Source: CAYNND01 sp964398775 (GTDB lineage Bacteria; Patescibacteriota; Minisyncoccia; Phycocordibacterales; UBA2100). Taken from it: a stretch of DNA of 5,029 nucleotides. Under the pieces are notes generated by a model. It did no database searches. It was not told the origin of the DNA and saw nothing but the letters and a program-made list of their open reading frames with translations. The stretch is from the NCBI GenBank assembly GCA_964398775.1, contig CAYNND010000023.1, forward strand, positions 1 through 5,029. Reading direction: 5' to 3'. Positions 1-5,029 of the stretch are shown piece by piece. How positions within the stretch are numbered: the first letter of the stretch is position 1; every line of letters begins with the position of its first letter. The translations under genes and the position numbers were made by a program.

Positions 1-60
1 TTGAGCACTCATTAGAACACAAAAAAACTGTGCTTTGCAGGTAAATCGTGGACTATTTTG

Positions 61-69
61 TGATATACT
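61..69 (+). promoter_or_regulatory. putative extended -10 promoter element for gyrB
   Basis: TG at 61-62, one base, then TATACT at 64-69 form an extended -10 box (5 of 6 matches to TATAAT). No good -35 hexamer lies 16-18 bases upstream, which extended -10 promoters tolerate. Transcription would start near base 76 and give a leader of about 26 nt before the ATG at 102. The rest of 1-101 shows no gene; the A-run at 21-27 is the only other notable element. The promoter is inferred from consensus only. Confidence 0.4.
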
Positions 70-101
70 TCCTGCCATATTGAGTAACGTTGATTACCAT
101 C

Positions 102-2135
102 ATGGCGAAAGAAAAACCAGCAAAAAAAGATTCATACGGAGCGGATGCGATTCAGGTGCTTGAAGGTCTTGAAGCCGTCAGACGTCGTCCGGGAATGTAC
201 ATCGGTACGACTGGTGTTGATGGTCTGCACCACCTCATCTGGGAAGTATTCGACAACTCCCGCGATGAAGCGATGGGTGGACACGCAAATGATGTTGAAG
301 TTGCAATCTTGCCGGGTAATCGTATTCGTGTAGCAGATAACGGACGTGGAATCCCAGTTGAGATTCACCCAAAGACAAAAGTCTCAACTCTTGAAACAGT
401 ACTCACCGTACTCCACGCTGGTGGTAAGTTTGGTGGTGAAGGGTATAAGTATTCAGGTGGTCTCCATGGTGTTGGTGTATCTGTAGTCAATGCCCTCTCT
501 ACACATGTTCGAGCTGAAGTGCATCGCGATGGTGGGCGTTTCGTTCAAGAATATAAGAATGGTGGAAAGCCAGTCGGAAAGACACAGCGCCTTGGTCCTT
601 CGAAGCGCCTTGGTACTATCATCACATTCACCCCTGACCCTTCTATTTTCCCTGAGATTGTCTTTGATATAAAAACAATCACGAACCACTTACGACGACA
701 GGCATACCTCGTACCAGGAATGCGCATTACAGTCATTGATGCTCGTGAGTATGCAGGGAAGCTTGACGACACCGCAGTGTTTTATTTGCGTGAGGCAAAG
801 CTCGAACTTTCTTCAAACGCGTTCTATTTTGAAGGAGGTATCCGCTCCCTTATCGCGTTTCAGAACCGCCAACTACAACTCCTGCACAAAAATATATTCT
901 ATGTGCAAAAAGAAGTGGACAATGTGCTCGTTGAAGTTGCGCTGCAGTATGTAGACGACATCTCATCTCGCATCAGTGCATATGCAAACAACATCTATAA
1001 CCCAGAAGGGGGTACACATGTCACCGGTTTCAAAACTGCACTCACTCGTTCGCTCAATACATACCTCAAGAAATCAGGGGCAAAGTCAGAAGAAGCGTTT
1101 ACCGGAGATGACGTGCTCGAGGGTTTGACTGCTGTCGTATCTGTTAAGCTCCGCGAAATTCAATTTGAAGGACAGACGAAAGCGAAGCTCGGTTCAGTGG
1201 AGGCGCGAGGTGCAGTCGATACTGTCTTTGCAGAGGGGCTCGCAGCGTTTCTCGAGGAGCATCCAGAGGATGCAAAGGCAATGGTCAACAAAGCGATTCT
1301 TGCGATGCGTGCTCGAAAAGCCGCAAAGGCAGCAAAAGATTCTATTTTGCGCAAAGGAGCACTCGAAGGACTCACACTCCCAGGAAAGCTCGCTGACTGT
1401 CAGACAAACCGCGCTGAAGAAAGTGAACTCTTCATTGTAGAGGGAGACTCAGCGGGTGGCTCAAGTAAACAAGGTCGTGACCGACGCACACAGGCAATCC
1501 TTCCACTCCGTGGAAAGATTTTGAACGTTGAGCGCGCACGACTTGACCGCATGCTCGCGTCTGAAGAAATAAAAAACCTCGTTGTTGCGATGGGTACGGG
1601 GATTGGTGATATGTTCAACATCGAAAAACTGCGCTACCACAAAATCATTATTGCTACAGATGCCGACGTGGATGGTGCGCACATTCGCACACTACTCATG
1701 ACGCTTTTCTATCGTCATTTCCCTAAGGTTATGGAGGGAGGCTTTCTCTACATTGCACAGCCACCACTCTTTAAAATCACGAAAGGTAAGGAGATCTTCT
1801 ATGCATACAACGATGCCGAGCGACTTGCAGTCACTGGAGATATAAAGATTGAGGAAGTCAGTGAGGCTCTAGATGAAGAGGAGCCGAAAGAGGAAGTTGC
1901 AGAAACAAAGCGAACACCGAAACTCATGGTGCAGCGGTACAAGGGACTTGGTGAAATGAACCCTGAAGAGTTGTGGGAGACGACCATGGACCCACAAAGA
2001 CGTGTGCTCAAGCAGGTGACCATTGCAGATGCTGAGAGTGCAAACAAGGTCTTCGATATGCTCATGGGAACTGATGTATCAGGACGAAAGACATTCATCC
2101 AGTCACATGCGACTGAAGCAACACTCGACGTGTAG
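102..2135 (+). CDS. gyrB: DNA gyrase subunit B (type IIA topoisomerase ATPase/TOPRIM subunit)
   Basis: This is the ATPase and TOPRIM subunit of DNA gyrase, which with GyrA introduces negative supercoils using ATP. The 677-residue protein is complete. The GHKL ATPase domain comes first: catalytic Glu48 and Asn52 lie in WEVFDN, Asp79 is in DNGRGIP, and the glycine lid SGGLHGVG is at 118-125. The transducer domain carries Gln358 and Lys360 of the QTK loop. The TOPRIM domain follows with Glu447 in EGDSAGG and the metal-binding DADVD at 520-524. The C-terminal RYKGLGEMN is at 612-620. The large insertion that lengthens E. coli GyrB (804 residues) is absent, as in most bacteria. An acidic stretch at about 580-607 precedes RYKGLGEMN. 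ATG 102 is preferred over the in-frame TTG at 90 because MAKE fits a normal start; neither has a clear Shine-Dalgarno. ParE is the alternative, but a single GyrB is the likelier reading. Confidence 0.96.
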   Translation: MAKEKPAKKDSYGADAIQVLEGLEAVRRRPGMYIGTTGVDGLHHLIWEVFDNSRDEAMGGHANDVEVAILPGNRIRVADNGRGIPVEIHPKTKVSTLETVLTVLHAGGKFGGEGYKYSGGLHGVGVSVVNALSTHVRAEVHRDGGRFVQEYKNGGKPVGKTQRLGPSKRLGTIITFTPDPSIFPEIVFDIKTITNHLRRQAYLVPGMRITVIDAREYAGKLDDTAVFYLREAKLELSSNAFYFEGGIRSLIAFQNRQLQLLHKNIFYVQKEVDNVLVEVALQYVDDISSRISAYANNIYNPEGGTHVTGFKTALTRSLNTYLKKSGAKSEEAFTGDDVLEGLTAVVSVKLREIQFEGQTKAKLGSVEARGAVDTVFAEGLAAFLEEHPEDAKAMVNKAILAMRARKAAKAAKDSILRKGALEGLTLPGKLADCQTNRAEESELFIVEGDSAGGSSKQGRDRRTQAILPLRGKILNVERARLDRMLASEEIKNLVVAMGTGIGDMFNIEKLRYHKIIIATDADVDGAHIRTLLMTLFYRHFPKVMEGGFLYIAQPPLFKITKGKEIFYAYNDAERLAVTGDIKIEEVSEALDEEEPKEEVAETKRTPKLMVQRYKGLGEMNPEELWETTMDPQRRVLKQVTIADAESANKVFDMLMGTDVSGRKTFIQSHATEATLDV

Positions 2136-2139
2136 TAAT

Positions 2140-2170
2140 ACTTTACAAAACTAAAGTCATATCGTAGCAT
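2140..2170 (+). promoter_or_regulatory. putative promoter of the small basic gene, overlapping an inverted repeat
   Basis: TTTACA (2142-2147) and TAGCAT (2165-2170) are 17 bases apart, matching the -35 and -10 consensus at 5 of 6 and 4 of 6 positions. Transcription would begin near 2177, leaving a leader of about 64 nt. A perfect 6-bp inverted repeat (ACTTTA at 2140-2145, TAAAGT at 2152-2157, loop CAAAAC) covers the -35 box. It has no T-run after it and is AT-rich, so it is a poor gyrB terminator and could equally be an operator or chance. Confidence 0.35.
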
Positions 2171-2240
2171 TCTCCTTGGTAACGGCTTGTTGGGGGTACT
2201 GACAGGTAGCGGACCACAATCCAACCGAGGGTTATGACCT

Positions 2241-2384
2241 ATGGCTCGTAAGACCAAAGGCGACAAGGGAACGAATCTGACCAAGCGGCACCAGCAGTAC
2301 GAGGAGCGCAAGGCGAAGCCCGCCAAGCCAAGTCGTCGGCAGGAACGTCGACTCCAACAGCAGGAGGAGCAGGCGCACACGTAA
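2241..2384 (+). CDS. small, highly basic, Gln/Lys/Arg-rich protein of unknown function (47 aa)
   Basis: I do not recognise this protein. It starts MARKTKGDKGTNLTKRH and ends QQQEEQAHT. It contains 7 Lys, 7 Arg, 7 Gln and 6 acidic residues (net about +8) and almost no hydrophobic residues, so it is probably disordered or a charged helix that could bind nucleic acid or ribosomes; that role is inference. Support for coding: GAGGG at 2227-2231 lies 9 bases before the ATG, a promoter-like pair sits upstream, a strong terminator follows 26 bases after the stop, and G or C fills about 34 of 46 third codon positions. The gene is about 60% GC, against the high forties in nearby gyrB, which points to strong codon selection or a foreign origin. 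It is below the length cut-off of many gene finders. The alternative is a structured RNA whose open frame is accidental. Confidence 0.66.
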   Translation: MARKTKGDKGTNLTKRHQQYEERKAKPAKPSRRQERRLQQQEEQAHT

Positions 2385-2410
2385 GGCTGTTTCGGTTCCT
2401 TGAACCACTC

Positions 2411-2449
2411 GGGGAGGGCGCTTGCAGCGATGCGAGCGCCCCCTCTTTT
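2411..2449 (+). terminator. Rho-independent terminator of the small basic gene
   Basis: The arms GGGGAGGGCGCTTGC (2411-2425) and GCGAGCGCCCCCTC (2432-2445) pair with one A-C mismatch and a few G-T wobbles around the loop AGCGAT. TTTT follows at 2446-2449. The T-run is on the plus-strand side only, so the hairpin serves the small gene ending at 2384 and any read-through from gyrB. A small GGTTC/GAACC repeat at 2394-2406 lies just before it. Confidence 0.72.
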
Positions 2450-2480
2450 AAACAAAAACGCCGCCCCAAGGGGCGGCGTT
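2450..2480 (-). terminator. Rho-independent terminator of the Ig/CARDB membrane protein gene
   Basis: AACGCCGCCCC (2457-2467) and GGGGCGGCGTT (2470-2480) are perfect inverted repeats; the central C-A-A-G would form a tetraloop. Read on the minus strand, the stem runs into TTTTTGTTT, a strong U-tract, and begins 22 bases after the stop codon at 2502-2504. On the plus strand the hairpin is followed by CTCGTGTGTG, so it works mainly for minus-strand transcription. Confidence 0.86.
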
Positions 2481-2501
2481 CTCGTGTGTGTTGTCTTTTG
2501 A

Positions 2502-3506
2502 TTACTGAACAACAATCTGTCGTGAGACGCCGTTGTTTGCCTCAGAACTTTCTTTGATTGCCTGTGCTGCATCGACACTGATAGAGACGATGCCTGTACC
2601 TGATGCGAGCTTATCAAACGTCATAGTGAGATGAGCTGTTGCACCCGCGTAGAGGTCTTCTTGAGCGTCAGATGTATATGTGAAAACAGGACTTGAAGGA
2701 AGCACTGCTGCAAATGTCCATGCCTTTGCGACTTTTGTGCCATGGTTTGTGACGTCAAATCGGACGACGACCGTATCACCTGGCTTGAAAATTGTTTTCT
2801 CTACAAGTGAACCGTCCACGAGTACGCCGATTTGTGTGATAACTGGCTTGAGGTCAGGAATGCCCGCATCGTCTGACTTCTTAACAGGAACCATAACTTG
2901 CTTCTGTTCTACAACTTTCTTTGGTGCAGGTTCAGCCACTACAGGTTCAGTGACCTGTTTCTCTTCGACAACTGGAGCAGGTGCTGCAGTAGGAGTGAGT
3001 ACGGTAATTGTCGAGGCATCCTTTGAGGTAGCTCCCGAAGCATTTGTGAGTGTGAGTGTGAGAGGAATTTCTACAGGTGCGTTTGCCTCTGACATAGCAG
3101 TTAGAGAAAGAGATGTTACTTCTTGAGCAACAGTAAACGGTGCGTTACATGGAATTGCATACGATGTCTCATTTGCATTGATTTGCAGATAGACGTGCTC
3201 ACGGCATGCGTAGGTGAGTGTGAGTGTTGCATCATCACGCTTGGTCGAAGACCATGAGACAGTGAACGCCTCTCCAGGAGTGACATTTTTGCCATCAAGC
3301 TTCATCGAGACGCCTGCACTGGTAAGTCCCATGAATGAGCTTACCCCACGAGTGCCTGTGCCTGAAATCATGTTCGAACCTTGCTTGACGAGCTGGATAG
3401 TACTCCAGAGACCGGCAATCAAGAGTGCAATAAAGCCGAGGATTGCAAAAACGGTGAGTGCTGGGTTGCTCTCTTCTCGTTGCTGCTGTTGCTGCGTGTA
3501 TTCCAT
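2502..3506 (-). CDS. single-pass membrane protein with Ig-like and C-terminal CARDB-like domains
   Basis: This 334-residue protein is predicted to be anchored in the membrane with most of its chain outside; the function is unknown. The N-terminus MEYTQQQQQREESN is short, polar and carries five Gln, and is followed by one transmembrane helix at about 16-40. Residues 64-170 look like an Ig-like beta-sandwich (PGEAFTVSWSST at 78-89) with two cysteines, Cys101 and Cys120, that could form a disulphide. Residues 171-219 are a Pro/Val/Glu/Lys-rich linker with a near repeat, VVEEKQV and VVEQKQV. Residues 220-334 resemble a CARDB domain: FKPGDTVVVRFDVTNHG, then the family-typical ending with IKESSEANN. 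CARDB domains are adhesion-like modules of surface proteins in bacteria and archaea. There is no enzyme motif and no sorting signal at the C-terminus. No Shine-Dalgarno is evident before the ATG. The gene is convergent with the small basic gene and divergent from the sortase. Confidence 0.9.
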   Translation of the reverse strand: MEYTQQQQQREESNPALTVFAILGFIALLIAGLWSTIQLVKQGSNMISGTGTRGVSSFMGLTSAGVSMKLDGKNVTPGEAFTVSWSSTKRDDATLTLTYACREHVYLQINANETSYAIPCNAPFTVAQEVTSLSLTAMSEANAPVEIPLTLTLTNASGATSKDASTITVLTPTAAPAPVVEEKQVTEPVVAEPAPKKVVEQKQVMVPVKKSDDAGIPDLKPVITQIGVLVDGSLVEKTIFKPGDTVVVRFDVTNHGTKVAKAWTFAAVLPSSPVFTYTSDAQEDLYAGATAHLTMTFDKLASGTGIVSISVDAAQAIKESSEANNGVSRQIVVQ

Positions 3507-3529
3507 GTATTTGTGTAATGGTTATAAAG

Positions 3530-3547
3530 CAATACGCACGCGTATTG
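3530..3547. repeat. 18-bp palindrome, candidate operator
   Basis: CAATACGC (3530-3537) and GCGTATTG (3540-3547) are perfect 8-bp inverted repeats separated by AC, lying 24-41 bases upstream of the minus-strand ATG at 3506. They sit just downstream of the predicted start site of the TTGACA promoter at 3556-3584, or just upstream of an alternative -10 box TATAAC (minus strand, 3521-3526). Both positions are typical of a repressor site. A hairpin in the mRNA leader is the alternative. Confidence 0.5.
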
Positions 3548-3555
3548 GTACAAGG

Positions 3556-3584
3556 TAACTACCATAGAATGTGCTCTTTGTCAA
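3556..3584 (-). promoter_or_regulatory. putative promoter of the Ig/CARDB gene
   Basis: On the minus strand a perfect -35 box TTGACA (3579-3584) is followed after 17 bases by TAGTTA (3556-3561), preceded by TGG, which gives an extended -10 arrangement. The -10 box itself is weak. The predicted start near 3549 gives a leader of about 43 nt containing the 3530-3547 palindrome. A second candidate -10, TATAAC at 3521-3526, is closer to consensus but lacks a properly spaced -35 and would give an almost leaderless message. Confidence 0.42.
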
Positions 3585-3590
3585 GCTATG

Positions 3591-3717
3591 CGGTTAGGTG
3601 AATACCGAACGAGGGGGTGAAGAAGAGTCAGCGATTGTGAACGGTCCGAGATACGAGTAACGAGATCATACACTACCACTGCGGGGCGGTTCACAAGATA
3701 TAGCATGTAAAACTCAG
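3591..3717. other. intergenic segment with tandem 7-nt repeats and a long imperfect stem
   Basis: No gene is seen here. Three adjacent 7-mers, CGAGATA, CGAGTAA and CGAGATC (3647-3667), form a short tandem array. They lie in the loop of an imperfect inverted repeat: TTGTGAAC (3635-3642) pairs perfectly with GTTCACAA (3689-3696), and after one mismatch GTCC (3644-3647) pairs with GGGC-side bases 3684-3687, with one G-U. The upstream part 3601-3630 is purine-rich. The array could be a binding site for a regulator of the divergent genes, or the whole could be a small structured RNA. It does not match tRNA, SRP RNA, tmRNA or RNase P landmarks that I know. Confidence 0.35.
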
Positions 3718-3746
3718 TTGACACAAGCAGAGACTCAGGTCATCGT
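3718..3746 (+). promoter_or_regulatory. putative -35 box and weak ribosome site of the sortase gene
   Basis: A perfect TTGACA lies at 3718-3723. Seventeen bases later only CATCGT (3741-3746, 3 of 6) is available as -10. If used, transcription would start at about 3753, exactly on an in-frame ATG, making the message leaderless. Alternatively a transcript from further upstream (TATAGC at 3699-3704 is a possible -10 without a good -35) would place AGG at 3737-3739, 7 bases before the ATG at 3747, as a weak ribosome site. Confidence 0.3.
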
Positions 3747-4490
3747 ATGGAGATGTCTACTCCGCGCGCTCAAGAACACTCACCGCTGCTTTTCCTTGTA
3801 TTTTTTTCATGGATTTTTGCTGGTTCACTCGCATTACTCAACCTTGCTGGCTTCGTGCCGTACTATGTCGATGGAACAGCACCAACACTCAGTGACGTAT
3901 ATATTCCTGGCGAAGAACAAATTGATACACCACAAGGAGAGACAGTAATTCCTGAAGTAACCACTGTAGATGATGACCTAGAAGATGACATGCCCATAGT
4001 CGTACCACCTCCTGAAGTTATAGGGTACCTTCCAGAGCGTATGGAAATACCAAGTTTAAAAAAAGTATTGCCAGTCGCGAGCCCACAGTCGCGTGATGTT
4101 GCGGTACTCGATAAAGCACTCCTGAAAGCTGTGGTGAGATATCCCGGATCAGGACTTCTCGGGAAGGAAGGAAATATATTTGTATTTGGTCATTCGACCG
4201 GGTACAGGACTGTAAGAAATGAGTATTTTAAAGCGTTTAATGGTATCCAAAACTTAGAACAGGGAAGCATCATCAAGCTCTACGGACAGGGGAAGGTGCA
4301 CCTCTACAAGGTAACTACAGTGACTCATGTTGACTCAAATGATGCTTTGGTTGACCTTCGTGTTGCTCAAGGAGAGCGTAAATTAACGCTTTCTACCTGC
4401 GACTCATTTGGTGCAAAGACCTCTCGTTTCGTCGTGGAAGCAGTCTTCTTTGCCGAGTATCCAGATGACACAGTAGTCGAGGGCTCTTGA
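3747..4490 (+). CDS. membrane-anchored sortase (class D/E-like cysteine transpeptidase)
   Basis: Sortases cut LPXTG-type signals of exported proteins between Thr and Gly and join them to a cell-surface acceptor. This 247-residue protein has one N-terminal transmembrane helix (about 14-37), then an acidic, Pro-rich spacer (about 45-92). The sortase beta-barrel begins near RMEIPSLKKVLPV, the usual entry strand of these domains. The catalytic triad is visible: His149 in VFGHST, Cys218 in TLSTC and Arg227 in TSR, nine residues after the Cys as in the family. TLSTC and the short loops suggest class D or E rather than class A or B; the exact class is not certain. ATG 3747 is used because AGG lies 7 bases before it; ATG 3753 (residue 3) is a real alternative. 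The TGA stop is followed 36 bases later by a gene for a protein with a sorting-type motif, the likely substrate. The gene is divergent from the CARDB protein gene. Confidence 0.93.
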   Translation: MEMSTPRAQEHSPLLFLVFFSWIFAGSLALLNLAGFVPYYVDGTAPTLSDVYIPGEEQIDTPQGETVIPEVTTVDDDLEDDMPIVVPPPEVIGYLPERMEIPSLKKVLPVASPQSRDVAVLDKALLKAVVRYPGSGLLGKEGNIFVFGHSTGYRTVRNEYFKAFNGIQNLEQGSIIKLYGQGKVHLYKVTTVTHVDSNDALVDLRVAQGERKLTLSTCDSFGAKTSRFVVEAVFFAEYPDDTVVEGS

Positions 4491-4518
4491 CTTTTGTACA
4501 AAAATGTTGTAGTAAGGA
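4487..4518 (+). promoter_or_regulatory. possible promoter and Shine-Dalgarno before the sortase-substrate gene
   Basis: TTGACT (4487-4492) overlaps the sortase stop codon and is followed after 17 bases by the weak -10 TAGTAA (4510-4515). A perfect 12-bp palindrome TTTTGTACAAAA (4492-4503) lies between them. AAGGA at 4514-4518 is a good ribosome site 8 bases before ATG 4527. The two readings conflict: a start from this promoter near 4522 would leave the ribosome site out of the message, so AAGGA only works on a transcript coming from the sortase gene. Confidence 0.35.
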
Positions 4519-4526
4519 TTAACGAT

Positions 4527-5029
4527 ATGCCTCGGCTATCGGTCATTACACCATTAATACATACAAGTATGTTTAGCATTATTTCACGTACAGTTCTCGT
4601 TGCACTCGCACTTTCTGCAAGTGTAGCTTCAGCACAAACTGCAAACCCAGTTACATGTTCATTTGAGTCAATCAACCTTGGGAATGGAAAGACCAAGCTA
4701 GTGTGGGGCTCAGCAAATGCAATGTTCGGCTCTATTGATAACGGTATTGGCGCTGTTGCGGCAGACGGAGAAATGACTGTAAATACTCTTGGACAGGGTA
4801 ATTACACACTCCATGTTTGGAACAGTCAGGGTACAGGCTCATACTGCACAGCACGAGCATCTGGTTCAGTGGGATACGGAAGTGGACAGGGCGGCGTAAA
4901 CCCAGTAGTAACTGTTACAACAAATGCTGTTACAGGGAACCCAAACCTTATCGCACTCAACACAGTTCCGTACACAGGCGCAACTGAGTACATCTCTGTC
5001 GCTCTTTTCTTCGCGATGCTGGTTTCTGC
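4527..5029 (+). CDS. exported Ig-like protein with VPYTGA sorting signal, partial at 3' end
   Basis: This is the likely substrate of the adjacent sortase; its wider function is unknown. The frame runs open to the window end with no stop. Two starts are possible: ATG 4527, with AAGGA 8 bases upstream (used here), and ATG 4569, which gives a tidier signal peptide. Counting from 4569, residues 1-22 are a signal peptide (hydrophobic core VLVALALSASVA, predicted cleavage after ASA before Gln23). Residues 27-97 look like a small Ig-like domain with Cys30 and Cys93 as a potential disulphide, and GNYTLHVWN near its end. A Gly/Ser/Thr/Val-rich linker follows. VPYTGA at 133-138 is then followed by TEYISVALFFAMLVS, the start of a membrane segment. 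This is the order of an LPXTG sorting signal (motif, hydrophobic span, basic tail); the tail is cut off here. A longer protein with more domains cannot be excluded. Confidence 0.85.
   Translation, partial: MPRLSVITPLIHTSMFSIISRTVLVALALSASVASAQTANPVTCSFESINLGNGKTKLVWGSANAMFGSIDNGIGAVAADGEMTVNTLGQGNYTLHVWNSQGTGSYCTARASGSVGYGSGQGGVNPVVTVTTNAVTGNPNLIALNTVPYTGATEYISVALFFAMLVS

Noticed and set aside
2140..2157. gyrB terminator
   Set aside because: The 6-bp stem is AT-rich and no T-run follows; it overlaps a promoter-like box instead.
1799..2617. 272-codon minus-strand open frame across the gyrB end and the small gene
   Set aside because: It is antisense to well-supported GyrB sequence, to the small gene and to two terminators, crosses into the end of the CARDB gene, and its Ser/Arg/Cys-rich product shows no domain.
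2680..3126. 148-codon plus-strand open frame inside the CARDB gene
   Set aside because: It is the complement of a gene with clear domain structure; its Thr/Ser/Phe-rich product is what the opposite strand of that coding sequence yields.
3647..3667. CRISPR-like array
   Set aside because: The repeats are 7 bases long and directly adjacent without spacers, so they are not a CRISPR array.
3635..3696. tRNA or other housekeeping RNA
   Set aside because: No acceptor stem with cloverleaf spacing or T-loop, and no SRP, tmRNA or RNase P signature could be found; only an imperfect stem is supported.
4488..4490. TGA as a sense codon (code 25, as in Gracilibacteria)
   Set aside because: The sortase ends at a natural length here, gyrB uses ordinary Gly codons with no in-frame TGA, and the next frame starts with its own signal peptide, so TGA is best read as stop.
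4367..4696. 109-codon minus-strand open frame over the sortase end and the substrate start
   Set aside because: It is antisense to the sortase Cys/Arg region and to the substrate signal peptide, with no start signal or domain.

Overview
The window looks like chromosomal DNA from a member of the Candidate Phyla Radiation (Patescibacteria, probably a Parcubacteria-type lineage). This is inferred from gene content, not from a database match. The pointers are a GyrB without the large TOPRIM insertion of Gram-negative enzymes, single-pass membrane proteins with Ig-like and CARDB domains, a class D/E-like sortase, and a secreted Ig-like protein carrying an LPXTG-type signal with a VPYTGA core. TGA is used as a stop, and gyrB has no in-frame TGA, so the code is ordinary code 11. 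GC content is roughly 45-50% by eye, except for one small gene at about 60%.

Layout. Bases 1-101 hold a short gyrB leader with an extended -10 box. Bases 102-2135 (+) are gyrB, a complete B subunit of a type IIA topoisomerase. Bases 2136-2500 are not empty: they hold a compact transcription unit for a 47-codon, GC-rich, very basic protein (2241-2384) with its own plausible promoter, a GAGGG ribosome site and a strong hairpin terminator. A second hairpin next to it ends the convergent gene. Bases 2502-3506 (-) encode a single-pass membrane protein with an Ig-like domain and a C-terminal CARDB-like domain. Bases 3507-3746 are a divergent intergenic region with a near-perfect 18-bp palindrome, three tandem 7-nt repeats and a long imperfect stem. 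Bases 3747-4490 (+) encode a membrane-anchored sortase with catalytic His, Cys and Arg. From 4527 (or 4569) to the window end (+) is a partial gene for an exported Ig-like protein. Its VPYTGA motif and following hydrophobic segment are visible, but the basic tail and stop lie beyond the window.

How the genes fit together. The last two genes form a probable enzyme-substrate pair: the sortase would cleave the VPYTGA signal of its neighbour and attach it to a surface acceptor. The divergent CARDB protein is another envelope protein and may share control from the intergenic region, but no direct link is shown. gyrB and the small basic gene are probably unrelated to the surface cassette.
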